A program made the position numbers and the translations under genes. Under the pieces are notes generated by a model that was given only the letters and a program-made list of their open reading frames with translations, had not been told where the DNA came from and searched no databases. A DNA stretch of 64,000 nt from a bacterium (GTDB lineage Bacteria > UBP18 > UBA7526), in the NCBI GenBank assembly GCA_030619985.1, contig JAUXAI010000002.1:1-64000 (forward strand), in the 5' to 3' direction. Of the stretch, positions 16,927 to 25,480 are shown piece after piece (position 1 is the first letter of the stretch; each line of letters opens with the position of its first letter).

Positions 16927-17214
16927 ATGGGACGGAGACTTTTAATACTGGGCTTAGTAGTTGCTATTCTACTGGCTGGCTGCGCTGCGGTAACTACTAA
17001 GAAAATCCCGGCCAAGGTCTGGATCAAAGTGGGGCAAGCCAACATAAGAAGTACAGCTACAATCGAGAGTAAGATAGTTATTACTCTTAGACAAGGCGCT
17101 CGACTAAAGGTCTTGGAAGAGAGCAGAAACTGGTATAAGGTTAGACTACCCGATAAAAGAATGGGCTGGATTCACAAATCTTTGGTCACTCCAACCAAGC
17201 CCAGGCCTAAGTAA
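16927..17214 (+). CDS. SH3-domain lipoprotein
   Basis: 95 residues. The signal sequence ends in a lipobox (LLAGC, Cys at about residue 19), so the protein should be lipid-anchored outside the cytoplasm. The rest is a bacterial SH3 domain: QANIRSTATIESKIVITLRQGARLKVLEESRNWYKVRL and GWIHKSLV. Such domains bind cell-wall peptides. It is odd between BMC vertex genes, whose products are cytoplasmic; it may be an unrelated gene caught in the operon. The ribosome site is AAAAGGGGGTGAT. Confidence 0.88.
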   Translation: MGRRLLILGLVVAILLAGCAAVTTKKIPAKVWIKVGQANIRSTATIESKIVITLRQGARLKVLEESRNWYKVRLPDKRMGWIHKSLVTPTKPRPK

Positions 17215-17391
17215 AGCGAACAGTAACGAGCAGACTCTAGAGTAATCAGTAACCAGCCCGCCGAAGGCGAGGTCTCGCCCCTTTGGGGCGGACGAACAGC
17301 CCGTCCTCCGCAGTAGCAGACTACTGCTACGGAGGATGGATAACCAGTTTTTAATTACTGTAAACTGTTAACTCCCGAATGAAATGAGGGT
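17215..17391. repeat. CAGTAACCAG words with two strong hairpins
   Basis: CGCCCC-TTT-GGGGCG (17276-17290) is a perfect stem. At 17304-17335, CCTCC and GTAGCAG pair with CTGCTAC and GGAGG around ACTA. Neither is followed by a T-run. The gap ends with CCGAATGAAATGAGGG as ribosome-site module. Confidence 0.7.
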
Positions 17392-17667
17392 ATGATGATT
17401 ATTGCTAAGGTAACTGGGGTAGTGGTGGCTACTAGGAAGAATAAGCACCTGGAAGGGTATAGGCTTTTAATTGTCCAACCACTGGATAAAAAATTAAAGC
17501 CTGAAGGGAATTCTATGATGGCTGTGGATCAGAGTTATGCCGGTTTCGGGGAGACGGTTTTAGTCATTGATGAGGGAAATTCTGCCCGTCAGGTATTCGG
17601 CAATCCCGAGATCCCGGTGAGAACTTTTATCGCAGGAGTAATAGACCGCATCGATATTGAAAGTTAG
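17392..17667 (+). CDS. BMC vertex protein (EutN/CcmL family), copy 3
   Basis: 91 residues. IIAKVTGVVVATRKNKHLEGYRLLIVQPLD, GFGETVLVIDEGNSARQ and GVIDRIDIE are typical. Closest by eye to copy 1 (shared SARQ). ATG 17392 or 17395 may start it. Confidence 0.94.
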   Translation: MMIIAKVTGVVVATRKNKHLEGYRLLIVQPLDKKLKPEGNSMMAVDQSYAGFGETVLVIDEGNSARQVFGNPEIPVRTFIAGVIDRIDIES

Positions 17668-17752
17668 TTTACAGTAACCAGCGAACAGTAACCAGCAGAA
17701 AAGAAACTGTAAACTGGTTACTGGTTACTTCCCGAATATGAGGAGTATAGTT
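17668..17752. repeat. Paired CAGTAACCAG/CTGGTTACTG repeat
   Basis: TTTACAGTAACCAGCGAACA is mirrored by CTGTAAACTGGTTACTGGTT. It covers the gap and ends at the GAGGAG site of deoC. Confidence 0.75.
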
Positions 17753-18583
17753 ATGGCTGAGTTCGACGAACTAATAGATAGGATTACTAGGAATGTTATG
17801 AGGCGTCTTAGGGAAGAGGATCTTGAAGGTAAGATTAGTCTTCCTATAGCAAGCGTGAATCATATTATCTCCGCTGGGGCAGATAGAATAGGAGCTATTC
17901 TTGGAGCAAAAACAGACGAAGAGGAGATCGCCCGCACTATTGATCATACCTATCTTAAGCCAGATGCTACAGTAGAGAAGATTACTCAGTTATGTGAAGA
18001 GGCAAAGAAGTATAACTTTGCCACCGTCTGTGTTAATCCCAACTATGTTGCCCTTTGCTCTCAGCTATTAAAGGATACCCCAGTAAAAGTGACCTGTGTG
18101 GTAGGTTTTCCTTTAGGAGCCACGACCTCTACTGCCAAGGCCATGGAGACCAGGGATGCCATCGCCAATGGAGCGGATGAGATCGATATGGTGATGAATA
18201 TCGGGGCTCTGAAGTCAAAGAATTATGATTTGGTAAAGAAGGATATTCAGGCGGTGGTTAATGCCGCCAATGGGAGGACGGTCAAGGTAATCTTAGAGAC
18301 CGCATTATTAACTCAAGAAGAGAAGATAAAGGCCTGCCAGATAACCAAGGAAGCCGGAGCAGATTTCGTCAAAACGAGTACTGGCTTTGGTCCTAGTGGA
18401 GCAACGGTAGCCGATGTTGCTCTTATGCGTCGCATAGTTGGTCCCATTATGGGAGTAAAGGCCGCGGGAGGGATTCGTACCCTTGAGGATGTCCAGGCCC
18501 TGCTCAAGGCTGGAGCAACGAGGATTGGTGCCTCAGCAAGCGTAGCTATCATAAAGGGAACTCCAGCAGAAGCCGGCTACTAA
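17753..18583 (+). CDS. deoC: Deoxyribose-phosphate aldolase with N-terminal targeting helix
   Basis: 276 residues, about 55 longer than ordinary DeoC. It cleaves 2-deoxyribose 5-phosphate to acetaldehyde and glyceraldehyde 3-phosphate. The Schiff-base lysine is Lys207 in [13 protein letters not shown] and the second active-site lysine Lys236 in [10 protein letters not shown]. The extension starts with [19 protein letters not shown], an amphipathic helix like those of PduL, RpiB and the aldehyde dehydrogenase. ATG 17753 is chosen over 17738 because GAGGAG lies 8 bases upstream. It is the likely aldehyde source of the compartment; its substrate can come from the DeoB and phosphorylases at 57.7-62.4 kb. 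Confidence 0.95.
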   Translation: MAEFDELIDRITRNVMRRLREEDLEGKISLPIASVNHIISAGADRIGAILGAKTDEEEIARTIDHTYLKPDATVEKITQLCEEAKKYNFATVCVNPNYVALCSQLLKDTPVKVTCVVGFPLGATTSTAKAMETRDAIANGADEIDMVMNIGALKSKNYDLVKKDIQAVVNAANGRTVKVILETALLTQEEKIKACQITKEAGADFVKTSTGFGPSGATVADVALMRRIVGPIMGVKAAGGIRTLEDVQALLKAGATRIGASASVAIIKGTPAEAGY

Positions 18584-18668
18584 ACACGGATAACAACACT
18601 AATACACACGGATTTATCCGTGATAATCTGTGTTCCAAATCCGTGATAATCCGCGTTGAGGAGAGTAG
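18584..18668. repeat. Paired ACACGGATAACA/TGATAATCTGTG word repeat
   Basis: ACACGGATAACAACAC, ACACACGGATT, then GTGATAATCTGTG and CCGTGATAATCCGCG. No regulatory RNA resembling a glycine riboswitch was seen before glyA. Confidence 0.7.
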
Positions 18669-19913
18669 ATGAGAAGTTTGAAGGATGTTGATCCTGAGAT
18701 CTATAAAGCGATAGAGGATGAGAAGCGAAGGGAGAAGGAATGCTTGGAGCTCATCGCTTCTGAGAACTTTGTCTCTGATGCGGTTATGGAGGCCCAGAAA
18801 TCGGTAATGACCAATAAGTATGCTGAGGGCTATCCAGGGAAGAGGTACTATGGAGGCTGTCAGTTTGTAGATGTGGCAGAGAGTTTAGCCATCGAGAGGG
18901 CGAAGGAGTTATTTGACTGTGAGTATGTCAATGTCCAGCCTCACTCCGGAACCCAGGCCAATATGGCAGTCTACTTCGCTTGTCTTGATATAGGGGATAC
19001 CATGCTCTCTATGAAGCTTTCCCATGGCGGCCACCTCTCTCACGGAAGTCCAGTCAGCTTCTCTGGAAAATACTTTAATGTTGTCTTCTATGGTGTAGAT
19101 AGGGAGACAGAAACCATTGACTATGATGAGGTGCTGAGGATTGCCAAGGAGTGTAAGCCGAAGCTCATCATCTGTGGAGCGAGCGCCTACCCCCGAATCA
19201 TTGACTTCGAAAAGTTTAAGAAAATTGCGGATGAGGTAGGCGCTTATCTTTTAGCAGACATCGCCCATATTGCAGGACTGGTAGCTGCCAAGCTCCATCC
19301 TGACCCTGTTCCTCACTGTGACTTCGTTACCACCACCACCCACAAGACCCTAAGAGGCCCTCGCTCCGGGATGATCATGTGCCAGGAGAAGCATGCCAAG
19401 ATGATAGATAAGATGGTTTTTCCTGGGATTCAGGGTGGGCCTTTCATGCATACCATTGCTGCCAAGGCGGTCTGCTTTGCCCAAGCCCTGAAACCAGATT
19501 TCAGGGAATATCAGAAGAGAATTATTAAGAATGCTAAAACTCTGGCAGAAGGACTAAGAGAAGAGGGCTTCAGGCTCGTCTCTGGGGGAACAGATAATCA
19601 CCTAATGCTCGTTGATCTCACAGATAAGAATATTACCGGTAAGGATGCCGAGGAAGCCTTAGAAAAGGCAGGGATCGTGGTCAATAAGAATACCATTCCC
19701 TTTGAGAAGAGAAGTCCCTTCATTACCAGTGGTTTGAGGATTGGGACGCCAGCCCTAACTACCAGAGGAATGAAAGAAGATGAGATGAGACAGATTGCTA
19801 AGTGGATTGGAAAGATCTTAAAGGACATAAAGGATGAGAAAGCAATTAGTGAAGTAAAAAGCGAGGTTAAAAAGTTGTGTGATAAATTTCCCCTCTATTT
19901 AGACGCAGATTAA
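18669..19913 (+). CDS. glyA: Serine hydroxymethyltransferase
   Basis: 414 residues, full length. It moves the hydroxymethyl group of serine to tetrahydrofolate. PLP lysine in [41 protein letters not shown] and QPHSGTQAN are family signatures. TTG/ATG choice: ATG 18669 follows GAGGAGAG. The last three residues (DAD) come from the GACGCAGATTAA repeat that supplies the stop codon. Confidence 0.97.
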   Translation: MRSLKDVDPEIYKAIEDEKRREKECLELIASENFVSDAVMEAQKSVMTNKYAEGYPGKRYYGGCQFVDVAESLAIERAKELFDCEYVNVQPHSGTQANMAVYFACLDIGDTMLSMKLSHGGHLSHGSPVSFSGKYFNVVFYGVDRETETIDYDEVLRIAKECKPKLIICGASAYPRIIDFEKFKKIADEVGAYLLADIAHIAGLVAAKLHPDPVPHCDFVTTTTHKTLRGPRSGMIMCQEKHAKMIDKMVFPGIQGGPFMHTIAAKAVCFAQALKPDFREYQKRIIKNAKTLAEGLREEGFRLVSGGTDNHLMLVDLTDKNITGKDAEEALEKAGIVVNKNTIPFEKRSPFITSGLRIGTPALTTRGMKEDEMRQIAKWIGKILKDIKDEKAISEVKSEVKKLCDKFPLYLDAD

Positions 19914-20059
19914 CGCAGATGGCGAGGAGGCATACGGAAAATGGCCGCAGATGACCGCAGATTAAAATACAGATGACAATACGAATAAATACGGTTTATC
20001 TGTGATAATCTGTATCCTTTAATCTGTGCTAATCTGTGATTATAAGGAGGTTTACAAAG
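19914..20059. repeat. CGCAGATGAC/AATCTGTG word repeat and portable leader, copy 1
   Basis: CGCAGATGACCGCAGATT is mirrored by GTGATAATCTG and AATCTGTGCTAATCTGTG. The last about 60 bases, ending in AAGGAGGTTTACAAAGATG, match 41048-41113 with one mismatch that I can see. Confidence 0.85.
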
Positions 20060-21232
20060 ATGGAAAGAGAGATGATCGCTAAGAGGATGTCCAGGATTGG
20101 AACAGAGACCGCCTTCGAGGTCTTGGCAAAGGCCAAGGCCCTGGAAAGAGAAGGAAAGGAGATTATACACTTACAGATTGGGGAGCCGGACTTCGATACT
20201 CCAGAGAATATCAAGGAAGCAGGGATTAGAGCGATCAGAGAGAATAAGACCCATTATGGACCCTCTGCTGGATTGTGGGAAGCAAGGGAGTGCTTTGCCA
20301 AATATATCTCAAAAACCAGAAATATCCCGGTTGATCCAGAAGAGGTGGTGGTCACTCCCGGGGGAAAGCCCATCCTATTCTTCTCCATCTTAGCCTGTAT
20401 CGATGAGGGGGATGAGGTCCTATATCCCAATCCGGCTTATCCTATCTATGAATCGATGATCAACTTCGTGGGAGCCAAGGCGGTTCCTATTCCCATACAG
20501 GAGGAGAAGGGTTTTGTCTTCGATATCAAAGATCTGGAGGAGAGGATTACCAAAAAGACGAAGATGCTCGTTCTTAACTCTCCAGCCAACCCTACCAGTG
20601 GGGTCATCTCCAAGGAGGGCTTGGAAGAGATTGCCAAGGTCGCTGTGACCAATGATCTCTTGGTTCTATCTGACGAGATTTACTCTAGGATCATTTACGA
20701 AGGGGAGCATCATTCCATCGCCTCCTTTCCCGGAATGAAGGAGAGAACCATCATCTTAGAGGGCCACTCCAAGACCTATGCCATGACTGGTTGGAGATTG
20801 GGATATGGGGTGATGAATAGAGAGATTGCAGAAAAGGTAACCAAGTTAATGACCAACTCCAACTCCTGTACCGCAACCTTCACTCAGATTGCCGGAATAG
20901 AGGCTATCAATGGGCCACAGGATGCAGTAGACAAGATGGTGGCTGAGTTCAAAAGAAGAAGGGATGTTATTGTTAAGGGCTTGAATAAGATTCCCAAGAT
21001 TAGCTGTCGTAACCCCCTTGGTGCCTTCTATGTCTTCCCCAATATAAAGGAGACAGGAAAGAGATCTCAGGAATTGGCAGACTACCTTCTTAATGAAGCG
21101 GGAGTGGCAGTTCTATCCGGGACCTCTTTTGGTGAGTATGGAGAGGGCTATATTCGGCTCTCCTATGCTACCTCCATTGAGAATATTAAAAAAGGCCTGG
21201 AAAAAATTGAGGCTGGCTTAGCTAAACTTTAG
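20060..21232 (+). CDS. Class I PLP aminotransferase (aspartate aminotransferase-like)
   Basis: 390 residues from ATG 20060. HLQIGEPDFDTP, YGPSAGLWEARE, VTPGGKPILFFS, NSPANPTSG, SDEIYSRI and the PLP lysine in GHSKTYAMTGWRLGYG define fold type I. FYVFPNI and the C-terminal GYIRLSYA Arg for the carboxylate are present. It probably transfers amino groups between aspartate, alanine or aromatic acids and 2-oxoglutarate; the exact substrate is not fixed by sequence. The upstream codons MIIRRFTK are leader repeat, not protein. Confidence 0.9.
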   Translation: MEREMIAKRMSRIGTETAFEVLAKAKALEREGKEIIHLQIGEPDFDTPENIKEAGIRAIRENKTHYGPSAGLWEARECFAKYISKTRNIPVDPEEVVVTPGGKPILFFSILACIDEGDEVLYPNPAYPIYESMINFVGAKAVPIPIQEEKGFVFDIKDLEERITKKTKMLVLNSPANPTSGVISKEGLEEIAKVAVTNDLLVLSDEIYSRIIYEGEHHSIASFPGMKERTIILEGHSKTYAMTGWRLGYGVMNREIAEKVTKLMTNSNSCTATFTQIAGIEAINGPQDAVDKMVAEFKRRRDVIVKGLNKIPKISCRNPLGAFYVFPNIKETGKRSQELADYLLNEAGVAVLSGTSFGEYGEGYIRLSYATSIENIKKGLEKIEAGLAKL

Positions 21233-21283
21233 ACGCCGAAACGCTAAACCCCGATTTACATCGGGACGCAAAGGCGCAGAAAA

Positions 21284-22150
21284 ATGTATAGAATAGTGAC
21301 CAAGAAGAGATTAGCACCAGAGATCACTCTATTCCAGATAAAGGCGCCCTTGATCGCTAGAAAGGCCCTGCCCGGTCAATTCGTCATCCTGAGGATCGAT
21401 GAGCAGGGAGAACGGATCCCCTTGACCATCTATGAGGCGGATGGAGCCCAGGGCAGGATAACCATCATCTTCCAGGAGGTGGGAAAGACTACCAAGAAGC
21501 TCTCTACCCTGAAGGTGGGGGATTCCCTCCCGGATCTTTTGGGCCCTTTGGGGAAACCTACCTCTATAGAGAAGTATGGGGAGGTGCTTGCTATTGGAGG
21601 GGGCATCGGGATCATTCCCTTAGTTCCTATTGCAAGAGCGCTAAAAGAGGCTGGGAATAGGATTACCACCATCCTGGGAGCTAGAACTAGGGATCTCATT
21701 ATCTTAGAGAAAGAGATGAAGGATTTAAGCCGGGAGATCTATATCACTACTGACGATGGTTCCTATGGTGAGGAGGGCCTGGTAACTGATGCCTTGAAGG
21801 AACTGATCGCCCAGAAGAAAAGGATGGATCAGGTCCTGGCTATAGGACCTTTGATCATGATGAAGAAGGTCTGTGAGATCACTAAAAGGGAGAAAATTCC
21901 CACTATGGTAAGCCTCAATACCATCATGGTGGATGGCACTGGGATGTGTGGAAGCTGTCGTGTACGAGTAGGAGAAGAGAATAGGTTCGTCTGCGTCCAT
22001 GGTCCAGAATTCCCAGGAGAACTGGTAGATTTCGATGAGCTGTTGGCTCGGGAGAAGCGATTTGAAAGAGAAGAGAGGATAGCTTTAGAGAGATATGAGG
22101 AAGAACTTAAGGGTGAGAATGCCCAGGCAGAGGCCAGAGGAGAGGATTAA
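21284..22150 (+). CDS. nfnA: NADH-dependent ferredoxin:NADP+ oxidoreductase small subunit (NfnA-like)
   Basis: 288 residues. A ferredoxin-reductase-like FAD and NAD domain (PGQFVILRIDEQGERIPLTIY, AIGGGIGIIPLVPIARAL) ends in a [2Fe-2S] region, DGTGMCGSCRV then FVCVHGPEF. With the next gene it would form an electron-bifurcating transhydrogenase that couples NADH and ferredoxin to NADP+; SudAB sulfide dehydrogenase is the alternative. A CCCGAT-TTAC-ATCGGG hairpin (21250-21265) precedes it. It overlaps nfnB. Confidence 0.88.
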   Translation: MYRIVTKKRLAPEITLFQIKAPLIARKALPGQFVILRIDEQGERIPLTIYEADGAQGRITIIFQEVGKTTKKLSTLKVGDSLPDLLGPLGKPTSIEKYGEVLAIGGGIGIIPLVPIARALKEAGNRITTILGARTRDLIILEKEMKDLSREIYITTDDGSYGEEGLVTDALKELIAQKKRMDQVLAIGPLIMMKKVCEITKREKIPTMVSLNTIMVDGTGMCGSCRVRVGEENRFVCVHGPEFPGELVDFDELLAREKRFEREERIALERYEEELKGENAQAEARGED

Positions 22151-23480
22151 GAACTTCGCAGAGGTAGCCCTGGGATATAGCGCAGAAGAAGCGAAAGAAG
22201 AGGCAAGTAGATGTCTGGGGTGTTCCCCGGCACCCTGTAAGGAGGGATGTCCGGTAGGGATAGACATCCCGGGATTCGTCTTGCATATAAAGGAAGGAAG
22301 GTTCGATTCTGCCCTCAATCTCCTGTGGGAGAAGAATAACCTGCCCGCCATCTGTGGTCGGGTCTGCCCCCAAGAGACCCGGTGTGAGACCCTCTGTATT
22401 CTGGGCAAAAAAGGGGAACCGGTAGCCATCGGGAGACTGGAGAGGTTCGTTGCTGATTGGGGCAGGTCACAGGATTTTAAATTCCGAACCCCGAACCCCG
22501 AACTCCGAACTATGAAGGTAACGGTAGTAGGCTCTGGTCCGGCAGGGTTGACCGCAGCAGCCGACCTGGCCAACTTAGGATATAGAGTGACCATATTCGA
22601 ATCTTTGCATCTTCCGGGAGGAGTGCTTAGGTATGGTATCCCGGGCTTTAGGCTGTCCAAGCGAATTCTGGATTTCGAGATCGAGGGAATAAAGAGGCTG
22701 GGGGTAGAGATCCGGACAAATATGCTCATAGGTAAGGTATTTACTTTAGAGGATTTATTCGAACAAGGATATAAGGCCATCTTCATCGGCACTGGAGCCG
22801 GACTCCCTCGTTTTTTAAGCATCCCGGGAGAGAATCTGGCTGGGATCTATTCGGCGAATGAGTTTTTAACCCGGGTCAACCTGATGGAGGCCCACAGGTT
22901 CCCGGAGTACGACACCCCGGTTAGAAGGGGAAAGAAGGTGACGGTAATCGGGGCGGGAAATGTGGCCTTCGATGCCGCCCGGGTTGCTCGGCGCCTGGGA
23001 GCAGAAGAAGTAACCATCACCTATAGAAGAAGCGAACAGGAGATGCCTGCGCGTCGGGAAGAGATAGAGCATGCTAAGGAAGAGGGAGTGAAGATAAAAC
23101 TCCTGACCTTGCCCATACGCTTTCTGGGAGATGAACGAGGATGGGTGAAAGGGATGGAGTGTACCCGAATGAGATTGGGGAAGCCCGATGAGAGCGGGAG
23201 GAGGAGACCCTTACCCATTGAAGGTTCTCAGTTTATAATGGAAGTAGATACGGTAGTGGTGGCCATAGGCCAGGGGCCCAACCCACTGTTGCCTTCCTAT
23301 ACTCCGAACCTGGAGACCACTTCCAAGGGTCATATCCTGGTGGATAAGGATGGGGCCACCCCTATCCCGGGAGTCTTCGCGGGGGGGGATATAATACCGG
23401 GCGAGCCCACGGTGATCGATGCCATGGGCCATGGAAAGAGGGCCGCCCGGGCCATAGACAGATATTTGCGGCAAGGGTGA
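22119..23480 (+). CDS. nfnB: NADPH-dependent glutamate synthase beta-like subunit (NfnB-like)
   Basis: 453 residues from ATG 22119 (ATG 22095 also in frame). Two [4Fe-4S] sets are near the N-terminus (CLGCSPAPCKEGCP; CGRVCPQETRCETLC), then an FAD site VVGSGPAGLTAA and an NADPH site VIGAGNVAFDAA. It overlaps nfnA by 32 bases. The linker before the FAD fold contains an in-frame array of four CCGAACC/T heptamers (22484-22511) coding for FRTPNPELR, apparently an insertion between domains. Confidence 0.9.
   Translation: MPRQRPEERIKNFAEVALGYSAEEAKEEASRCLGCSPAPCKEGCPVGIDIPGFVLHIKEGRFDSALNLLWEKNNLPAICGRVCPQETRCETLCILGKKGEPVAIGRLERFVADWGRSQDFKFRTPNPELRTMKVTVVGSGPAGLTAAADLANLGYRVTIFESLHLPGGVLRYGIPGFRLSKRILDFEIEGIKRLGVEIRTNMLIGKVFTLEDLFEQGYKAIFIGTGAGLPRFLSIPGENLAGIYSANEFLTRVNLMEAHRFPEYDTPVRRGKKVTVIGAGNVAFDAARVARRLGAEEVTITYRRSEQEMPARREEIEHAKEEGVKIKLLTLPIRFLGDERGWVKGMECTRMRLGKPDESGRRRPLPIEGSQFIMEVDTVVVAIGQGPNPLLPSYTPNLETTSKGHILVDKDGATPIPGVFAGGDIIPGEPTVIDAMGHGKRAARAIDRYLRQG
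22484..22511 (+). repeat. In-frame heptamer array (CCGAACC x4) inside nfnB
   Basis: Units CCGAACC, CCGAACC, CCGAACT, CCGAACT with an exact 7-base period, placed in the linker between Fe-S and FAD domains. Confidence 0.9.
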
Positions 23481-23571
23481 CACGGGTAGCAAGGGGAACA
23501 AGGGTTTAATCCCCTGTTACCCTTGTAGCCCCTGTTCCCCCTGTAACCCCTGAGATAGGAGGTTTACAAAG
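23481..23571. repeat. Paired GGGTAGCAAGG/CCCTTGTAGCCCC word repeat
   Basis: Left arm ACACGGGTAGCAAGGGGAAC, right arm CCCTGTTACCCTTGTAGCCC and CCCCTGTTCCCCC. It is related to 15953-16057. It ends in the leader GGAGGTTTACAAAGATG. Confidence 0.75.
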
Positions 23572-23625
23572 ATGGAGAAGAAGTTAACCGTGAAGGAGAC
23601 TGGAAACCAAAGGAGGCGTTTATGA
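23572..23625 (+). CDS. 17-codon leader ORF
   Basis: ATG 23572 follows GGAGGTTTACAAAG and reads MEKKLTVKETGNQRRRL before a TGA that overlaps the next ATG (ATGA at 23622). A good ribosome site and stop-start overlap suggest it is translated and coupled. It could be a true leader peptide or the stub of a gene replaced by the block at 23622-25879. Confidence 0.4.
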   Translation: MEKKLTVKETGNQRRRL

Positions 23626-24299
23626 ACATCGCTTATGAATTGGAGATGAAGCTCCGGCCACCTCAAAAGGAAATGCTACCTTATCCACCAAAGTTTATTA
23701 CCCTGGCATCTGGAGAAAAAATGGTGATCCGGCAGGTAAAAAGAGAAGAAATTCCTTTACTTCTTGAAGTGATAGAACCTTTGATAAAGATAGAGAAGGA
23801 CTTCTATGATATTGTGGCGGCCCGCTTTTATGCCGAACTGTTGGGGTTCTTCCGTTACCGGGTTCGTGATGAGTATTGCCTTGTAGGAACAATAGATGGG
23901 GTTGTCACAAGTATCTGTAATGGACGGCTTGTCAATGATGATCTGGGTATGAGTTATCACACCATGACTATAAAGAGAGGCCTTCGCTGTGGAGCACAAA
24001 TGTTCGCTGCCAAGATGGAATACCACATAGAGATCCTGAATCAGAAAGAAGTGTTTATTGTAGCCGAAAGTCCTATCGGTTTTCGAAGATGGATGATCGA
24101 ATATCAACTCGTGCCCAGATTTCATGTGCAACACGAATTAGGAGGAGTTCCTACCTATATTCTGACCAGGGATCTTTATTTCGCTGCAAAGGAGAGACTG
24201 GTTACTGGAACCCGTCCGGTGCCAAAAGGACTTTTGGAAACATCAGATACTCTCATTCTCCCTGAAGAGTATCCCCAAATACCGGGGTGGCGCAGATGA
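23622..24299 (+). CDS. Hypothetical protein, possibly GNAT-like
   Basis: 225 residues. VIRQVKREEIPLLLEVIEPL, YCLVGTIDGVVTSICNGR and VFIVAESPIGFRRWMIEYQL weakly resemble an N-acetyltransferase fold, but I see no clear acetyl-CoA loop. There is no membrane segment. It overlaps the leader ORF and the thiolase-like gene (ATGA at 24296), so it is coupled to both. Its job is probably linked to the thiolase-like/DUF35 pair. AGGAGGCG lies just before the start. Confidence 0.5.
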   Translation: MNIAYELEMKLRPPQKEMLPYPPKFITLASGEKMVIRQVKREEIPLLLEVIEPLIKIEKDFYDIVAARFYAELLGFFRYRVRDEYCLVGTIDGVVTSICNGRLVNDDLGMSYHTMTIKRGLRCGAQMFAAKMEYHIEILNQKEVFIVAESPIGFRRWMIEYQLVPRFHVQHELGGVPTYILTRDLYFAAKERLVTGTRPVPKGLLETSDTLILPEEYPQIPGWRR

Positions 24300-25477
24300 G
24301 AAAAGTGGGAGTAGTAGGAATTGGACATACCAAATTCGGCAATCTTAGTGATTATGAACTGGTCGACATCATGGCCTATGCCTCGCTAAATGCCATGGAA
24401 GATGCTGGTATTGATGGGGGGATCGACCAGGTTATGGTGGGCAACATGGGAGCAGGTATGTTGAATCATCAGACAGGAATTGAATCTGCTCTGGTTTCTA
24501 CGCTTAATCTGGAACCGGCAATGGCTGAGTTAGTCAGCAATGGCCCGGCCTCGGGTTCATCAGCATTCAAGATGGGCTATATGGCTATCGTCTCTGGAAT
24601 GGCCGATGTGGTTCTGGTTACTGCGGGAGAGCAGATGCGAAGAATTACTGGTTGGGAAGCAACAGATTTCGTAGCCACATTATCTCATCCCGAAGTTGAA
24701 TATCCCTATGGCCTGACTTTACCAGCTTTTGCCGCCATGTTTACTAGAGCGTATATGGCTAAATATGGTCTGACAGAAAGACAGTTATCTTTGATTTCCG
24801 TAAAAGACCATCTAAATGCAGAAAAAAATCCTTTTGCTCATGTCCAATTACCAGTAACCATGGAAGGGATTGCAGACAGTTCCCATGCTTCTGTTGTCAA
24901 TTCTTACGTTTCAGAACCTTTACGCTTATATCATATGTGCCCTGTTTCAGATGGAGCAGCTTCTGTTGTGATGTGTGCTATGGATGGGGCTGCGAGATTT
25001 AAAAAGAAACCAGTACGAATTGCCGGTATTGGTTCAGCTACCGATACCCATTGCGTTCATAATAGAAAAGATCCTTTGGATTTGAAAGCTGTTCGCCTGG
25101 CCGCTGAGACGGCTTATAAAATGGCCGGTATCGGACCCAAAGATATCTCTTTTGCTGAACTTCACGATGCTTTTGTAATTTTGGAACTTTGTCTTGCTGA
25201 AGAGGTTGGTTTCTTTAAAAAGGGTAAGGCAATCGAAGCAATTGAGAAAGGTGAAACTGAAGTTTCCGGAAGATTACCAATTAATCCTTCCGGAGGATTG
25301 AAAGCCAAAGGTCATCCTGTGGGGGCCACCGGTATTTCTCAAATATATGAACTGGTAAAGCAACTGCGAGGTGAAGCTGAGAAAGGCCGTCAGGTTAAAA
25401 ATCCAAAATATGGTCTGGCGGTCAATTTTGGAGGATTTGGAAACAATGTCGTAGCTACCATTTTGGCAAAGGAGTAG
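24296..25477 (+). CDS. Thiolase-like protein lacking the usual nucleophilic cysteine
   Basis: 393 residues of the SCP2-thiolase type. GVVGIGHTKFG opens the fold. The region that normally reads NACASGS is NGPASGS, so Pro84 stands where the acyl-accepting cysteine is expected. ELHDAF, GGLKAKGHPVGATG and the C-terminal NFGGFGNN are kept. A thiolase condensation is therefore doubtful. Steroid-side-chain aldolases (Ltp2 with a DUF35 partner) are thiolase-fold enzymes without that chemistry and pair with the same kind of neighbour as here, so a retro-aldolase is a fair alternative. Confidence 0.85.
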   Translation: MRKVGVVGIGHTKFGNLSDYELVDIMAYASLNAMEDAGIDGGIDQVMVGNMGAGMLNHQTGIESALVSTLNLEPAMAELVSNGPASGSSAFKMGYMAIVSGMADVVLVTAGEQMRRITGWEATDFVATLSHPEVEYPYGLTLPAFAAMFTRAYMAKYGLTERQLSLISVKDHLNAEKNPFAHVQLPVTMEGIADSSHASVVNSYVSEPLRLYHMCPVSDGAASVVMCAMDGAARFKKKPVRIAGIGSATDTHCVHNRKDPLDLKAVRLAAETAYKMAGIGPKDISFAELHDAFVILELCLAEEVGFFKKGKAIEAIEKGETEVSGRLPINPSGGLKAKGHPVGATGISQIYELVKQLRGEAEKGRQVKNPKYGLAVNFGGFGNNVVATILAKE

Positions 25478-25480
25478 TAA

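Noticed and set aside
17304-17335. Rho-independent terminator
   Set aside because: The stem is strong but no T-run follows, and the next gene continues the BMC set.
24296-25477. Acetyl-CoA acetyltransferase as a firm name
   Set aside because: The nucleophilic cysteine is replaced by Pro84, so the thiolase reaction is not supported.
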